DNA from: Echinarachnius parma
Lineage: Eukaryota; Echinodermata; Echinoidea; Clypeasteroida; Echinarachniidae
Direction of reading: 5' to 3'
DNA length: 64,000 nucleotides
Assembly (NCBI GenBank): GCA_037951105.1
Contig: JBAMJV010000863.1
Span: 62,001 to 126,000 of the forward strand
Shown: in pieces, positions 1-12,987 of the stretch
How the letters are laid out: each line of letters begins with the position of its first letter
Numbering within the stretch: position 1 is the stretch's first letter
Translations under genes and position numbers: made by a program
Notes under the pieces: generated by a model
The model's input: only the letters and a program-made list of their open reading frames with translations
The model's database searches: none
Told to the model about the DNA's origin: nothing

Positions 1-727
1 TTGATTCATGGTCCCCGTGGTTCCTGTATGCAATGCTCGAAATTAGCACAGGCCCGCTGGCCCAGGGCCACTAAAAATAAGTTTTGGGCCACCAAATTGT
101 ATTGATGATTAACCCCTAAAAAGGCCAGCTTGTTAAGGTCTTTCTACAGCCGGGTTTGGGAGGGGGGGGGGGCATTATCACAAAGTGGCAGGGCATCATC
201 TTTATGCCTTTTCGAGCAATCGGACAAATCGCGGAGGGGGTTTAGGGATTAGGGTTAAATTCACTGGTCATGTTCCAACAGGCTCCAATATGCAAAGAGT
301 TAACCCATGTTAAATATAATACAACATAACTATTGCATTCATGGTTTTAGCTGTTTTGTTATTCATACCCTTCTTTGAGTACATACATGTACATGTTCAT
401 TATAATGTTATGTGGAATATGTGTGTCCATGTTACATTTCTGACACATTTCAATTAAATTCATTAACCTGGTAAATGTTCAGTCTTTCTTTTAATACTTA
501 ACAATCCAGTTTTCCTTACACCTACATGTATTCTTGGAATTTGGCAATGTTTGATTTTTTTCCTAATTGTAGAATTACATTGCAAGAAAAGTGTTATGAA
601 GAGAGTAGTTTTGTCATTATACAATACACACAGTACATATTACAGATCACATACATAACTTGATATAGTTTACCAGTTTTTTAGCAACAATTTGATTTCT
701 TATTCTTTACACCCTTTTTTTATACAG
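1..727 (+). other. Intron upstream of the plus-strand terminal exon
   Basis: No coding sequence recognised. The first ~150 bases are a degenerate copy of the dispersed 'GGGCTCGACACT...ggcccgggccagtg' family that recurs about ten times in the window. The stretch ends in a pyrimidine-rich tract and TATACAG, which acts as the splice acceptor of the following exon. Confidence 0.5.
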
Positions 728-856
728 GATACCACGGCGCTCAGCAAGTGTAACGGTGCTGTACCCCAGCAGGGAGGTGTGAGCACACCAAGCCTGGACA
801 TGTACTTCACCTGGCCCAGGAAGAAAGTGGGGGACAATCTCATTGATCTCACTTGA
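728..856 (+). CDS. C-terminal exon of an unidentified plus-strand gene
   Basis: A pyrimidine tract ending in TATACAG precedes an open frame of 42 codons closed by TGA at 854-856. The reading starts DTTALSKCNG and ends with a compact C-terminus containing TPSLDMYFTWPRKK. Base composition is clearly richer in GC than the flanks, and codon use looks like real coding sequence. The tail fits a relaxed PCNA-interacting (PIP-box-like) pattern: hydrophobic L, two residues, then two aromatics (YF), followed by basic residues. The usual first Gln is replaced by Thr, so this is only suggestive. I do not recognise the protein family. The rest of the gene lies upstream, outside the window. A decayed duplicate of this exon lies just downstream. 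Confidence 0.6.
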   Translation, partial: DTTALSKCNGAVPQQGGVSTPSLDMYFTWPRKKVGDNLIDLT

Positions 857-879
857 TCATTGCCCAGCTCCCCTTAATA

Positions 880-1002
880 GCCCCTACACCCCCCCCTGAA
901 GCCCCCTCTCCCCCCCCCCTGAAGCCCCGTCTCCCCCCCCCCCCTGAAGCCCCCTCTCCCCCCCCCCCCCCTGAAGCCCCCTCTCCCCGTAGCACCCCTC
1001 TC
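880..1002. repeat. C-rich minisatellite
   Basis: Four or five head-to-tail units of CCCCTGAAGCCCC(C)TCTCCCC separated by poly-C runs of varying length. It lies directly after the stop codon of the plus-strand gene, in its presumed 3' UTR. Confidence 0.85.
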
Positions 1003-2747
1003 CCGCTTATACCACAGTGTCAGCAGGTGTAATAGTCCTGTAGGTTTGAGCCTACCGATCCAAGATATGTACTACACCTGGGGCCCGTTTCATAAAACTT
1101 TTCCAATTGTTGTAAGTGTCCAATTATTGTAACTACCATGGCAATGGCTAAAATGCTTGATGCTCATTGGCTGTTGCCATAGTAGTTATAATAATGGTAT
1201 TTATTCAACCAAAAATGTCACATTCGCAGCTAAAAGCTGAATTGCAGGCTCAAATCCACTAATTATGTACAACTGAAAAGTCAGAAAATGTCAAAAATAA
1301 AGTTCTTGCTAAACGTTTGATTTTAATGCCAATCTAAAGTGCATACTTGGTAGTATATACTCCGAGAAAATTAGCACGTAATGTTACTGTGCAAGAAATG
1401 TGTGCTTCATTTTGATAAAAAGGTGTAACATACGTTACCATCAACATTTCACATGTTAGCTAGTTAGTTTCAAAGTTGTTAACTGAACGTTACAACCATG
1501 AAAATAAACAACGAAGTGTTAATAAAACCACTAAAACATATTTTGTGAACATTCATCTAGTCAGGTGTCCGTTAACGATTTCCAAAGATATGTAATTTGG
1601 CCGTAACGTATGTTTCAAATTGGTCACGTATGTTACATTAGTGTTGTTTGAATACAATTTTGGCCTTGAAAATGATTGCTAAGCTCACCCTTAACCACAT
1701 ATAGATGGCGTTAACCAGGTTGCTATCAATTTAGATAGTTATTAAGTATATCCTACACACATTTTTTTACACCTGGTAACGTATGTTACATCACCTGGTA
1801 ACGTATGTTACATCATTTGGTTGATTAAGCAACATTTAGTTGAACTTAATTTTCATTTTTTGTGTGATATCAATCTACTTCATTGGCCTGAACTCCAGTA
1901 GAGTAATTTACATCATAGTGGTTACCTATATTTAAAATTCGTGGTAACGTATGTTACACCTCTTAAATCTACTATTTTATCCCGTCTCTTTCTTATATTC
2001 CCAGTCACATTTCTTTTGTATCTTGACTTTTAAATATGTTTTTACTTGTATGCCATATGTTCTCATCATTAGAAAAATAAGATAACTGTACAGATGTGAG
2101 CATCTAAGCATATCCCTTTATTTAGTAAGATAATGGTAACGTAGGTTTCACTAGATTTGGCGACACATTTCCAATGGCCATCAACATTTTAAATAAAGTG
2201 GGATCATAACATTTTGTATTATGTTTCATAGAACACTGTGCTGCTGTTGTAAAGCCGCACTTATTTTGCTCCTGTGTACTCTTATTTTTTTACAAACCTG
2301 GAAAAACTGAACGATTTTGTCTTGGGGACATGGGGTTTTTGATACCTCAGCCATATTCTATCCCCTGTCAATTGTTTATTTTACTTTCAATCGCTTTGAA
2401 TTTATGGTTACTTTTACGAGAAGGACCCTCACTATCAAGTAAAAGTACAATTTAACTGGTGTAAAGTTAAATCTCTTCTCTAGAAGACCAGGATCACTGG
2501 AGACACACCTTTTCACTAGTTGTACATATTTAGTGGTTTTGGGCCTGCAGCGTCATGTACAACACTATTTACAAACATGGAAATAACATTAATGAACTCA
2601 CGATATAAAGACACGTTGATATATTTATACAATAATTAGTTGCAATAATTAGACACTAACAACAATTGGAAAAGTTTGTATAAAACGGGCCCCTGGCCTC
2701 GGGTGAAGATTTGGGGCAATCACAGTGATCTTATTTGATCATTGCCC
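1003..2747 (+). pseudogene. Decayed duplicate of the terminal exon, split by a transposon
   Basis: Bases 1003-1081 align to the acceptor and first half of the 728-856 exon (ACCACAGTGTCAGCAGGTGT, later GTACTACACCTGG). Bases 2692-2747 align to the second half and the stop region (CCTGGCC, GGGCAATCACAGTGATCTTA, TTGATCATTGCCCC). The copy has an internal deletion and several substitutions. It is interrupted exactly at CCTGG by the 1082-2691 element, so the duplication is older than the insertion. Confidence 0.8.
1082..2691. mobile_element. 1.6-kb DNA transposon with TIRs, CCTGG duplication and iterated internal motif
   Basis: The left end GGCCCGTTTCATAAAACTTT is matched inverted at the right end, with further identity (TTCCAATTGTTG) for roughly 50 bp in total. 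CCTGG is duplicated at 1077-1081 and 2692-2696. No transposase ORF is visible, so it is non-autonomous. The interior carries at least seven copies of a near-palindrome resembling GTAACGTATGTTAC, at 1421-1440 (reversed), 1601-1617, 1621-1638, 1774-1790, 1796-1812, 1941-1957 and 2134-2150. Confidence 0.85.
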
Positions 2748-3867
2748 CTCTTTAAATAAAGAACCCCCTCCCATAGTAGGACGGGTCCCCCAAATACTCA
2801 GACTGGACTCTGGAGTCCATGGATAATAAACATGTACCGTATTTGCCGGTGTATAAACCGCACCTGTGTATTAACCGCACCCCCAACTTTTGGTTGTCAT
2901 TCAAGAGGGAAAATAATTTTCAAGTTAATAAAACTGTGCTGGGAATCATTGCACCATAATCAAATTCCATGATTTCCCCTAACTTTTGTATACTTTTAGT
3001 ACATAAAACAACAACAACAACAACACAAGTCACATACTTGTTTCTGATTGTAATACATTTAGTTATTACAGAAAAGCCTATCAAGATTTTCACTCCACAT
3101 AAACTGATATCATAGCCATACATGTATGTGGTATTTTCCTGAAATATGTTTCTCTATCTCTGTGTATTAACCGCTCCCCCCTTTTTGCAAGTTCTGCTGT
3201 ATGGATTAAATGTGCGGTTAATACACCAGCAAATATGGTTTACTCAAATAGTCTTGAATGGGAGGGTCGTGGACAGATGTAAACTGCAAATAAATTCAGC
3301 TGAAAACAAATATATTCAAGAAAAAACACGATTTTAGAATTTGCTGTATCATTTCACCAACTACTGTAGATATAAAAAAAAAAAACTTGTATTTGAGGTA
3401 CACTACCTTTAACTTACATGTACATGTACCCTTCCCATTGGATGTACATGTAATATTGTCATTTTACTTGTGAAATGTGTTCGTATGCTGCATTATGTTC
3501 TCTTGTGTAAAATTGCTGCCTATTCCGTTGGAGTTCAAAAGCCGAGTTATTAAATTTAAATATTTTCCTAAGATTTGTCATTTCCCTCTATTTAAGCCTG
3601 TTCAATTCCGCATACCGGTAGTCTTTGTATAGGGTTCATTGAAATATCTGTCAGTTAAATTCCGGAGCCTGCATATATAAACGAGTCACATTGAAAAACA
3701 CCATTTGAAATATACATGTATGGTTAAAGTATTCACAGTTATAGGCAGTACTTGAAATGTCACAATTCTTGGGTGAGGAAATATCGTACTGTTTGACTGT
3801 TTCATTTTGTTTTTAATCTCTACCTGCATACTAACCCTTCTGAAATGTATTTGTGTATATTTTGCAA

Positions 3868-3985
3868 ATGAAAAAGAGCAAAGAAAATGGGATTTCTTAG
3901 GGATTTTGAATTCTCCGGGAGAAATCCCATTTTCTTGCCTCTTTTTCATTTATATCATATATTTCTGGTCAGTTTCTCTCTATGT
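3868..3985. repeat. SINE 3' end folded into a short palindrome
   Basis: AAAGAGCAAAGAAAATGGG at the left is mirrored by CCCATTTTCTTGCCTCTTTT, followed by the tail ATATTTCTGGTCAGTTTCTC. The same tail recurs at 17285-17330, 44490-44520 and 46561-46610. It marks one tRNA-related SINE family in this genome. A fragment of the other SINE family's tail (CCCGATGACC...GCGCTTAG) follows at about 4085-4150. Confidence 0.65.
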
Positions 3986-6040
3986 TTGATTTTTGTTTGT
4001 ATATATTTTGTAAGATATGATTAAACACAAATATTATTAAGATCATATGTTGAGGAAGTGCACAATATGTGTGGGTTTGAACTGTACCCGATGACCATGG
4101 GTAATGATAATAATGTGCGCTTAGAAAACCTGTATTAAGCGTTATATACAATGCAAGCTAATAAAATGTATTTTATTTGTAAATACGAGATGTTTTTGTT
4201 GTTCGATTGATTTTTTCTAACATGACGTCAGATTTGTTCTGTTTAGTACTTGAACATTATTGCATATATTATGTCCGACTTGATTTCTAGAAAATAGTGA
4301 AATATGTGAAATATTTTTGTTCAGTTATACTGATATTTATCATGTTTATATACTGATTAAGTTGAACCACTGTCACTGAAATTTAGTCAAGTAAGTCCAG
4401 TATATTGTATTGAATAAATTCTCAGTTTATTACGGAGATCTGTTAGAGTATTTTTATATTATCTAGTTCTAAGGTTGTAGAAAATTAAGTTTATACAGTA
4501 TCTGTTAAACAATAAATATCAAATGTGTGAGAATAACATATATCTCAATGAAATATCTTACTATATTTGGAATGAAAGGTAATCTGTTATAATTCTCTTT
4601 TAAAATTTTTGAAAAGTTCTCATCTTTTGAAAAACATGATTTTTTTCATATGAACTCGGAGCAAGTTTATATCCATGAGAGTTTTTAGGCTCCATTGATA
4701 AAGTGTCAAGATTTTGTGTCAACAAATCTTAAATTTGTTGAGTATTTTGTTCACCAAACTTCGCTTCTGCCAATCACGGCATAGATGTGTCTCATTGCAT
4801 GGCAGTATCAACATAACATTCTGGTTTTGAAAAAAAGTACTATCATTGGTACTATACTGGCAGATCATTCAAAAGTATTATAAATTCATAATATAGAATC
4901 AAAATTAAGTATTAGATGAATTATGGTATTTACTTTTTTTTTGTACACAATACATCGTGTTCAAACATTGTATTATGATGACATATTTTTCAAAATGTAG
5001 AATATATGGTTTTGCAGTGTAATAAGTGTGCCATATGAGTTCATAAATTTACTTCATAGCTCTTCACCCATTCCCTCTGAGATTTTGAACCCACTCGGTT
5101 CCTGTAGTCAAGGGGTTAAAGATTAATTTATTGTAAGTTCATTACAATATACAGAGTAATGAGTCCAGTTGCCATTTCAAGCATACAATGTATTCCTATT
5201 ACTGAATAAATCATACTGAGGAATAAATCTTATACTAATATATGTTGCAAAAGCCGCGCTGCATTGTATCAAACATGTGTACATATATCCATGATTCAAG
5301 TGTTGTTGTTTGCACACTGCACATTCAGACTGCCCTGCCTTTGTAGTTTCAAAGTTTCATATACATGTACATATTCTTTAACTAAAATGAGAGCTTATTT
5401 GTTATTCAATCTAATAAAATATATTTTCTTCAATAGAACTTGATAAAACTGCCACATCAGTACATTTGCAAGCGTAGAATGCTGTTCAATAAGTACATGT
5501 ATGATTAAAGTTCTTTATTTTGTAGATGTAAAGTTCTGCTGTTATGTGATTTGCTTTAATACACTACTGGGAGATGTTGGCACAAAAATTATGAATTGAT
5601 AATTTGAACATAAAATTATTTATTCAATAAAGTGATACAAAACTTGGACAACTCCAAGCAGAAGTACTGCATGTGTGCAGTAGGATATTGTAGAATGTTA
5701 ATGGTAATTTATTGGAAAAGTAATATGTTAGGTGACCATATTTGTCTAGGTTTAATGGGTATGTGCCTTTCGTCACAAAACAAAGAGACATAATAATAAC
5801 ACCTTGATGTCAAATGCTTTAAAACTAAGCCACAAATAGGATTTAAGGAATAATATGTAAGTGTTATAGTTGGATGTAGAAGCGGGAAAGAATTACATGT
5901 TGTATATAGGAATAAATGTACAGTGTAAGTATTTGTAAATTTATGTGTAAATATAAATCTATGAAAGCAAACTATATTTGAATAAACATAATTTTATGTC
6001 CATCAAATTCAATTGTGATGTAATTTCTTCATGTCTTGAT

Positions 6041-6072
6041 GGTGATGATGATGATGGTGGTGGTGGTGGTGG
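6041..6072. repeat. GAT/GGT microsatellite
   Basis: Runs of GAT followed by GGT trinucleotides. Confidence 0.9.
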
Positions 6073-6604
6073 AAAATGATCACATTACAAAATCCATGTG
6101 TCCTAAACACTAACATAAAATAGCCCTGGACAAGTTCACACCATGCGCATGTAATTATTCAGATATTACAGGCAGGTTTCATAGCACACAAACGGATTTA
6201 CACTGATGTGCAATCCTATACAAATCAAATAAAAGATACACAAACGGAATAACTATTTTATAGACAACCAGCTTTTTTTTCTCATTGTTTTTATTGAAAT
6301 GTAGTCGTTATTAACAAAGTACAGTCATGAGCATCTGGCAAAGGGGAGAATTTACCTAACATTGTTTGTTATTATCCCCTTCCAGCGGCCACACTCACAA
6401 TAACACACCCTCTATTCTACAGCCTTGTATCTGCTACAGTACATTTATATACAAACAAATTCTGCATCAATATTTTCTTCACACTTTTAGAATTATAGTA
6501 CTACATGTACACGAAGGTACTAAAAACGATACAAGCATACATGTGTGTAAGCCACAAAAGAGGCATCCCCCATATTATGCTTATCCTATAGAATATAGAA
6601 TCAT

Positions 6605-7034
6605 TGGCCCAAATTCTCATCAGTGGCTCAACTTAAGTCCGGCCTAAAAAGACAGACAACCAGTAACCAGTTAACCGTTTTTTTACCGGTGGACCAATCG
6701 ATTTGTTGCTATTTGCCACCGGAGATATTCAAATCGTTTCCTTTCATTATCCAGTCAATCCTTGAGTTCTGCACAGGAATTAGGACAAAGGGCTGCTTGC
6801 CATTTCAGTAATAGTATAACCGGTCACCAGTCATACAATGTCCAGCAGGATGATTCAGGATGCAATTTTGCTGATGAGAACGACTAATGGAAGGAAACAA
6901 TTAGAATATCTCCAGTGGCGAATAGCAACAATCAATTGGTCTGCAGGTGCAAAGCGGTTTAACTGGTTACTGGTAGTTAATGTCTTTTTAGGCCAGACTA
7001 AAGCTGAGCCACTCATGAGAATTCGGGCCACTAT
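6605..7034. mobile_element. MITE with long (~150 bp) terminal inverted repeats
   Basis: The left arm begins GGCCCAAATTCTCATCAGTG and the right end, read inverted, begins GGCCCGAATTCTCATGAGTG. Similarity continues inward past GGCCTAAAAAGACA, AACCAGTTAA and GGAGATATTC. The ORFs across this element arise from the inverted arms and are not genes. Confidence 0.85.
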
Positions 7035-10000
7035 GTCTAGCTCGTTTCTATGGAGATTGCATATTATACCAAAATTGAACCTTTCATTTTTATAGTTACT
7101 TACTAGATAATACTGTTCTATAAAGTTTGCTGTCATTGTAAGTACCATAGGCTAACCCCATTCAACATGCCCTGAGCATGTATTGTTATGCAGTCCAAGA
7201 ATGTTTTCTAAAACTATGTGAATTAAGTAATTCTTCCTAATACTGTTCTGTACTGTATAATAATAATAATGTCACGCGCTGTGATGAGTCACGTAACGAT
7301 CTATCAGATAACTGGTATAGTCTTTACTGTGATAAGTGCAATACGTATAACGAGTGGTTACTTTCACTCCAATAATTCTTAAAAAGTATTTTCAATTAAA
7401 GAGGTCTGTAAATTGCTGAATACAATATGCAGGAAATCAGATGAAAATACAAATAACAAATATTCTGTGCAATTTTTTGCCTCCGACAAGATTCTGCTAG
7501 GCTCGACAGCTTATTGACTCTCATTACAAACGTTTGTATACACATTTAGATGCAAATTTGCATATATATATATCTTGCTATAAGGGAGAAAAAACAGGCC
7601 AAATTAGACCAAATCAAATTGACATCATATGCCTAATGTTACAGAAGACTCTGTTACAGTAAGTGTACAATAGTAATATTAATAATAATAATAAACCAAA
7701 ACAGTACCCCTCATTATGACTGCATATTAAAACAAATGTTATAAACGCTCAGAAGAGAGTGTAATTTATTTATTACCTGGAAATGTGCAACGTTGTGTTG
7801 TGTTATGCATTTTAGTAGATTTACCCGACTATTACAAAAAATAAAGGAAAAATTCTTTGGTCCAAACTGTTATATTAAGTAGAACAATAATACTTCTTTG
7901 AACTTGCTTCCCACATGTGCAGTGTATCTCTTTTACTAAAAGGATATAATGGTTTTTCTTGTAGTTACTGCTTACAATAAATATCATCCCCTAAAACAGC
8001 AGTTTGTTAGAAAGTACACACATTTGTAAAAATGCATACACAAATACATGTATTACAGCAGCAAATGAGGGATTTCAAGTTGGAAGCCACATTCAACAAA
8101 TGAGTAAAAGGTCATAACAAAACATGATATTGTGTAATAGTACTACAGTCTACATGTATGTGCATTCAAGAGCTAAAAGATCCCCAACTCAAACAGTACT
8201 ATATAGACAAAGCAATAGTTCTTTGTCAAAGCATATCTGGTATATACATGTATGTATATATGTTTATTTATGTTTACTATATGATTGTGTTTTTGGCGTG
8301 CATATGGTTCACTGATGCATGGATAAGCGATGCAGCCTCATCATATTTGAAGTTCATAATTCACAAGATTTTTGCAACATAATAAAATAATAATATTATA
8401 AACTTTGGAACACATTTTCGAATATGTATTTTAACTAGATGGTATAATAATATTAATATGATTTTGAGAAAATAATGACCATTGTATGTACGGTAGTATT
8501 TTGGTAGATATGTTGTAGATACTGGTACATGTGTGTACATTTACAATGAAATTACTGCAGAAATATTTACAACAAATAAAGGACATAAATTATGATACGC
8601 ACAGAAAACAGTTTCTGCTCTTTAACTGCTAGTGGCAGTGAAGTAAAAATTAAAATTCCTGGAAAAACAAGAATAGTTGATCATATAAATATAAAGAGGA
8701 TCTTTGTACAGAAAACATAAAAATAAGTCTGTAATTAAAAAATTGTTTGGTTACAAGAAATTATTACTAATGAAATATATCACACAAATCAAACAGAGCA
8801 TGTATAAAACAAAGAGAAATCTATGTTATTCCTTAATGTGAGTTGAAATTAATAATGGTAATAAGACTTTGAGTGAAGCATTCAGACCCCTGCAGCCTGA
8901 ACACAGCTTTGTTAAATGTAACATGTCACTAGCATGTACCCAAAATGTTTCCTTGATCTACCTCCTCCCCCCCCCCCCCCCCCATGCATTTTGTGACAAA
9001 ATGACAGATTCTTAATACCAAGTCTAACTTATTCCGATAGGTATTGGTTATCCATGTTATTTGGGGCCGTTTTATTGTCAACCATCAAACGAAATATGAT
9101 GAACCTGTGATGGGCAGGAACAAGTGATTATATAATGATATGCTACTTAGTGAAATGGGTCCAGATCCATCTACAGGGTATGTGAGATTTCCATTCCTTC
9201 CGATTCAAACACAGTTAAAAGGTGCAAGTAGAATGGGCCAATCATGGTTCAGGTCCCCCTCTCTCTGTCTGTGAGCGCACTCTGTGTACAAAGTCTATGG
9301 GAGTGGGATTAGGTCCCCGTCCATAACAAAAAGAACGCAAGTGAATGGAAGGGGTGGACTAAAGTAAGAGAATGCCGTAGAATGTTCCCTATGGAAAATG
9401 ACAAATACTCTTTGCCTAAGTTTTAACGTGCATGCAGTTAGCCATGGGTAAAATATCTATCAGAAGCATAGACTAACTGCATTGACGTAACAAAGACCAT
9501 AACCGTATGTTCACTTGTACATACAAGTACATATATAAAAAAAACAATATCTACACATAAGTACACATTAGTAAAATAATAAAAAATTAAAGAAATACAG
9601 ACAATTCAAATAGTTTCTAAATGTACAATTCTTAAATATACCCATAATTAGAATCACTTTGGATAATACATTTGATTTCCATACAGTACATGACATATCA
9701 AATTTGCAGTAAAAACTGTACAACTTCTTCTTTTTTCATTCATTTTCTGTTTGAGTTTCAAAAGGTTGTTATCTACACATTTCACTATTTGGCAAATTTG
9801 TAGTTCTGTTAAATACAACACTAATACAGCTACTAAAACAGGCTAAAATGGAAATAAAAATACTGAATTTGGACACTGTATCTCTTCCTGCCATACTATT
9901 GAAATTAATTATAAAAAGATGGAACCTTTAAAAAGGACTAATTATCATGATTATCACTGACTTTTTAAATTGTATTTTCATTATTTTATTAGTATTGTTA

Positions 10001-10395
10001 TTATGAGATTACCTCCGTTGATTGTTAAGAATTTATCTTTATTTTTACTCCACTAAAAATTATAATCCATTAAAAAATGTATTCAATTTAATTTTCACAC
10101 TAATAGGGAAAAAGATTCATATGCACAATTACTGAAATTGATATACTAGACAAGTTTGAGTATACTCAGCGTTCAAATGTTATCAGTGAAAATTTGTTGG
10201 AGTTGATGCTAAGCTAACTTATGGCTGGTAACTTGAAACAAGGGAATACATTCAAGGTTCATTCAGAGATGTTCAACTAATTTACACTCTACAAATTAAA
10301 GTCACTCCATAGTCATAACAAAGAGGGCGCTTTTGACAAACTCACCGGGCATTGACATGTGCCATAAGGACGTATGCATTTTGTCTATTGAGAAC

Positions 10396-10835
10396 AAGAA
10401 GGGCGCTAGGTCACTTTCTGCACTCTGAAAGTTTGGGAGCCTTGTAGAGAAGCTCTATTTTGTTTTTGAATATTCCCCAAATTAAATGTTAATGAATATG
10501 GTGTTTTATGATGTAAACACCTTTGTCACATTATGTAGATATTCAACTTACTTGTTTTACAAATGTAGCTTGACGTTTCAATTGAAGCATCAATTTCACA
10601 ATCAGATGAATCTTATCAAGGATTGTTTCTATTATATTAATATATTACTTGTTATTAAGCGTGATATTGTGAACCCAAGGCAATTTTCCATATTTTTTGG
10701 ACCAATAAAATATTGAATCAAATTGTATGAGAAATAATAATTATCTGACAATTTGGCATCGGATAGGGAAGGGTCCGACCTACATGATGTCAAGCAGAAC
10801 TGAATTTAGACACAAATGTACTTAACGCCCTTCTC
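10396..10835. mobile_element. MITE of the 'GAGAAGGGCGCTAAGTCA' family
   Basis: The left end AAGAAGGGCGCTAGGTCAC is inverted at the right end as TTAACGCCCTTCTC. Related copies or halves occur at 15386-15612, 47371-47600 and 52637-53228, sharing an internal 'CATCGCATAGAGGAAGCTC'-like block. Confidence 0.7.
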
Positions 10836-12215
10836 ACTAACACCCAACAATGTTTACTTTGATATGCGCAGTTCTAGTGGCATGTGTAAACATGTCAAAA
10901 CCTGGTGAGCTACAAATGTATAAGTGAAGCGCCCCCTTGAGTTGGACGATCCAGCCCCTTTAACCTTCTCAAGCTACTATACACACGCTACAGAGTTGTT
11001 ACCTACATCTTACATTTGTACATCGCAATGTCATCATACATATTTACAAGCAGCTCAGGTATATATAGATAATAATTATATATAGATATGTTTTTACATC
11101 TTGATAAAAAATTGGCACTTTTTATATCAAATCCGTTCAGTTTTCATAAAAGCTTCCCCACATCCTTCGCTACATACATATTTACAAAATGTACCTCAGC
11201 GTAAAAAAAGACCTCTTTGTTTCACGCAAAAGTACGAAGCATATCTTCATTTAAGTACATTTTTAGCATAAATAACTGCATATACAGGTTCCAAGTAATA
11301 TATTAATACAGCCCCCTTTTCCTTCAATATGCATACATGTACTAGTAAACAATAGCGATGTGGCAGTATGTATGTTTAAAGCATTGTACATATTACAGTT
11401 CCATGATGTCTTTCAGTTTACTTTTAATATTCATTTAATCGTCTACGGTAATTTCATAAATTGGGATGTTTTATGATTCCATTTTCCTTACCTCCCTATA
11501 AACATAATGCATCTAATTTCTCAACAATTAGTTTGACATAAAACTTTCGAATTGAATTGAATTTAAATGCATGTTGTTCTCTTTTTTTAGTACTCATCAA
11601 TGGAACTTAAAATATAAGACAAAATAGAGATTTCTTTCGAAAGAAAATAATCCTATTACTGATGATCAAGTGTATGACAAGTACTGAAGATCTAGTAAAT
11701 CATTTGTTTGATAGAAACATAGAATAATGATGTAATATTTGGTTGTTTTAAGTAAATAAGTTAGCTAGTACAATGTATAGTACTAAACAGTAGTTATAAC
11801 ATCATGTTTAGTCTAAGCACACACATTATTTTTTAAAGTACTTGAACCAGTAAGGAAATCATACACAATCCCTTCAAATATTCGTAGAGATTGAAATTCT
11901 TCTAAGCAGATAACTTAATCCTTATCACCCCCTCTCTTTTTAGACAATGTTACCATTCTCCGTATAGAAAATGATATACAACAATATTTCTACAAGAAAA
12001 TTATGTTGTATTGTTGTTTCTCTATGCATTTCATGATGAACTTTTTGTTGCGGGCTGAATTTCCTGGTAGAAGCAGAAATCAATTGTTGTCGTCATCACT
12101 CAAAGATATCTGGTTGACTATTTTTTCATCTTGTTCCATAATGATGATGTGGTGATGATTAAGATGGAACTGGTTGTAATGTTGATGCCCCAAGTCATAA
12201 TCCTAAAGTCAACTA

Positions 12216-12394
12216 GAGTCAAAACCTGTCTTAGTGGCCACCTGTCTATAGCAACCAACCTGCCTATAGTGGTTACAGAGAATGGTCCCCAGGAAGGGAA
12301 ACACAGTGTTATAGAACCTGTTTATAGAGGTCACCTGTCTCCAGTGCCCACTTTTCTTGTTTCCCTTGGGTGGTCACTACACACAGGTTTGACT
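12216..12394. mobile_element. MITE with CAGTCAAACCTG-type ends
   Basis: The left end (AGTCAAAACCTGTCTTAGTG) and the right end (ACACAGGTTTGACTG) are inverted, flanked by TA. The same family, better preserved, is at 23822-24004. TIRs starting CAGT and a TA target suggest a pogo/Tc1-mariner relationship, which is inference. Confidence 0.7.
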
Positions 12395-12779
12395 GTACAT
12401 GTAATTCAGCTTACCATCTCCGCTTGCAGTTTTTGTAGGAATTCAGTTGTGCGACATTTTGTGATCCTTCACGGCAGTTTTATCCTCAGAACATTTAACC
12501 TATTCCTAATCTTCTTTATAAGAGCAATGTCCCCCTCCCCCCAATATGGTTGCCTTCATACTACCATATCAACTTGAAGCTTTGTACAACACCAGTTGTG
12601 TGACTTTACAGCTCTGTCATCTTCACAGCAGCAACAACCGCATACAAATAGTTGAAGAAAAAAAACACCAACAACCGATGTCTGTTGATCACTACAACCG
12701 TCATGGAGTTTCACCAAATACAGAACTCAACACATGTTTTACTACCAACACAGAGTTTCCATCAAGTTCAGAATGCAAA

Positions 12780-12897
12780 ATCTGTTTGACTCGCACACAG
12801 ACACATTTGTCATAGTTCATGAGAATGGCTTGCACTCCTCGACGTGACTAGATCTTGAAGTCAATCTCCTGTATTTAGCGAGCGTCTACTTGACGCA
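12780..12897 (-). pseudogene. Decayed copy of the receptor's last exon end and early 3' UTR
   Basis: Bases 12846-12897 repeat the stop region of the last exon (GACTAGATCTTGAAGTC, then TCCTGTATTTAGCGAGCGTC). Bases 12780-12845 repeat the adjacent 3' UTR. The spacing to the parent is ~140 bp, in the same orientation. Only the exon's 3' end is present. Confidence 0.8.
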
Positions 12898-12987
12898 GAG
12901 GGCATTCAGAATGCAATATCTGTTCGACTCGCAAACAGAAGTGTGTCTGTCAAAGTTTGTAAGAATCGCTAGGGGTCCTCATCTTGA

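Larger units (their letters stand above)
2748..6604. other. Intergenic or 3' UTR DNA, no gene seen
   Basis: AT-rich sequence without a credible coding frame; the short ORFs here have no codon bias and no splice context. It contains an inverted pair of short blocks around 2840-3240 (expressions of 'GTATTAACCGCACCCCC'), SINE fragments (see 3868-3985) and a GAT/GGT microsatellite at 6041-6072. AATAAA hexamers on the plus strand near 5625 and 5980 could end the plus-strand transcript, and TTTATT near 6290 could serve the minus-strand receptor gene. This is inference only. Confidence 0.4.
7035..12779. other. Presumed 3' UTR or intergenic DNA downstream of the receptor gene
   Basis: Mostly single-copy-looking AT-rich sequence with no convincing ORF, splice site pair or RNA gene. 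Small features are AAT runs at 7259-7272 and 7678-7692, poly-C at 8967-8983, and the two MITEs listed separately at 10396-10835 and 12216-12394. Long 3' UTRs are common for TGF-beta-type receptors, but transcription through here is only inferred. Confidence 0.4.

Noticed and set aside
12131..12577. 148-codon plus-strand ORF
   Set aside because: Runs through the CAGTCAAACCTG MITE, with no splice sites or coding composition.
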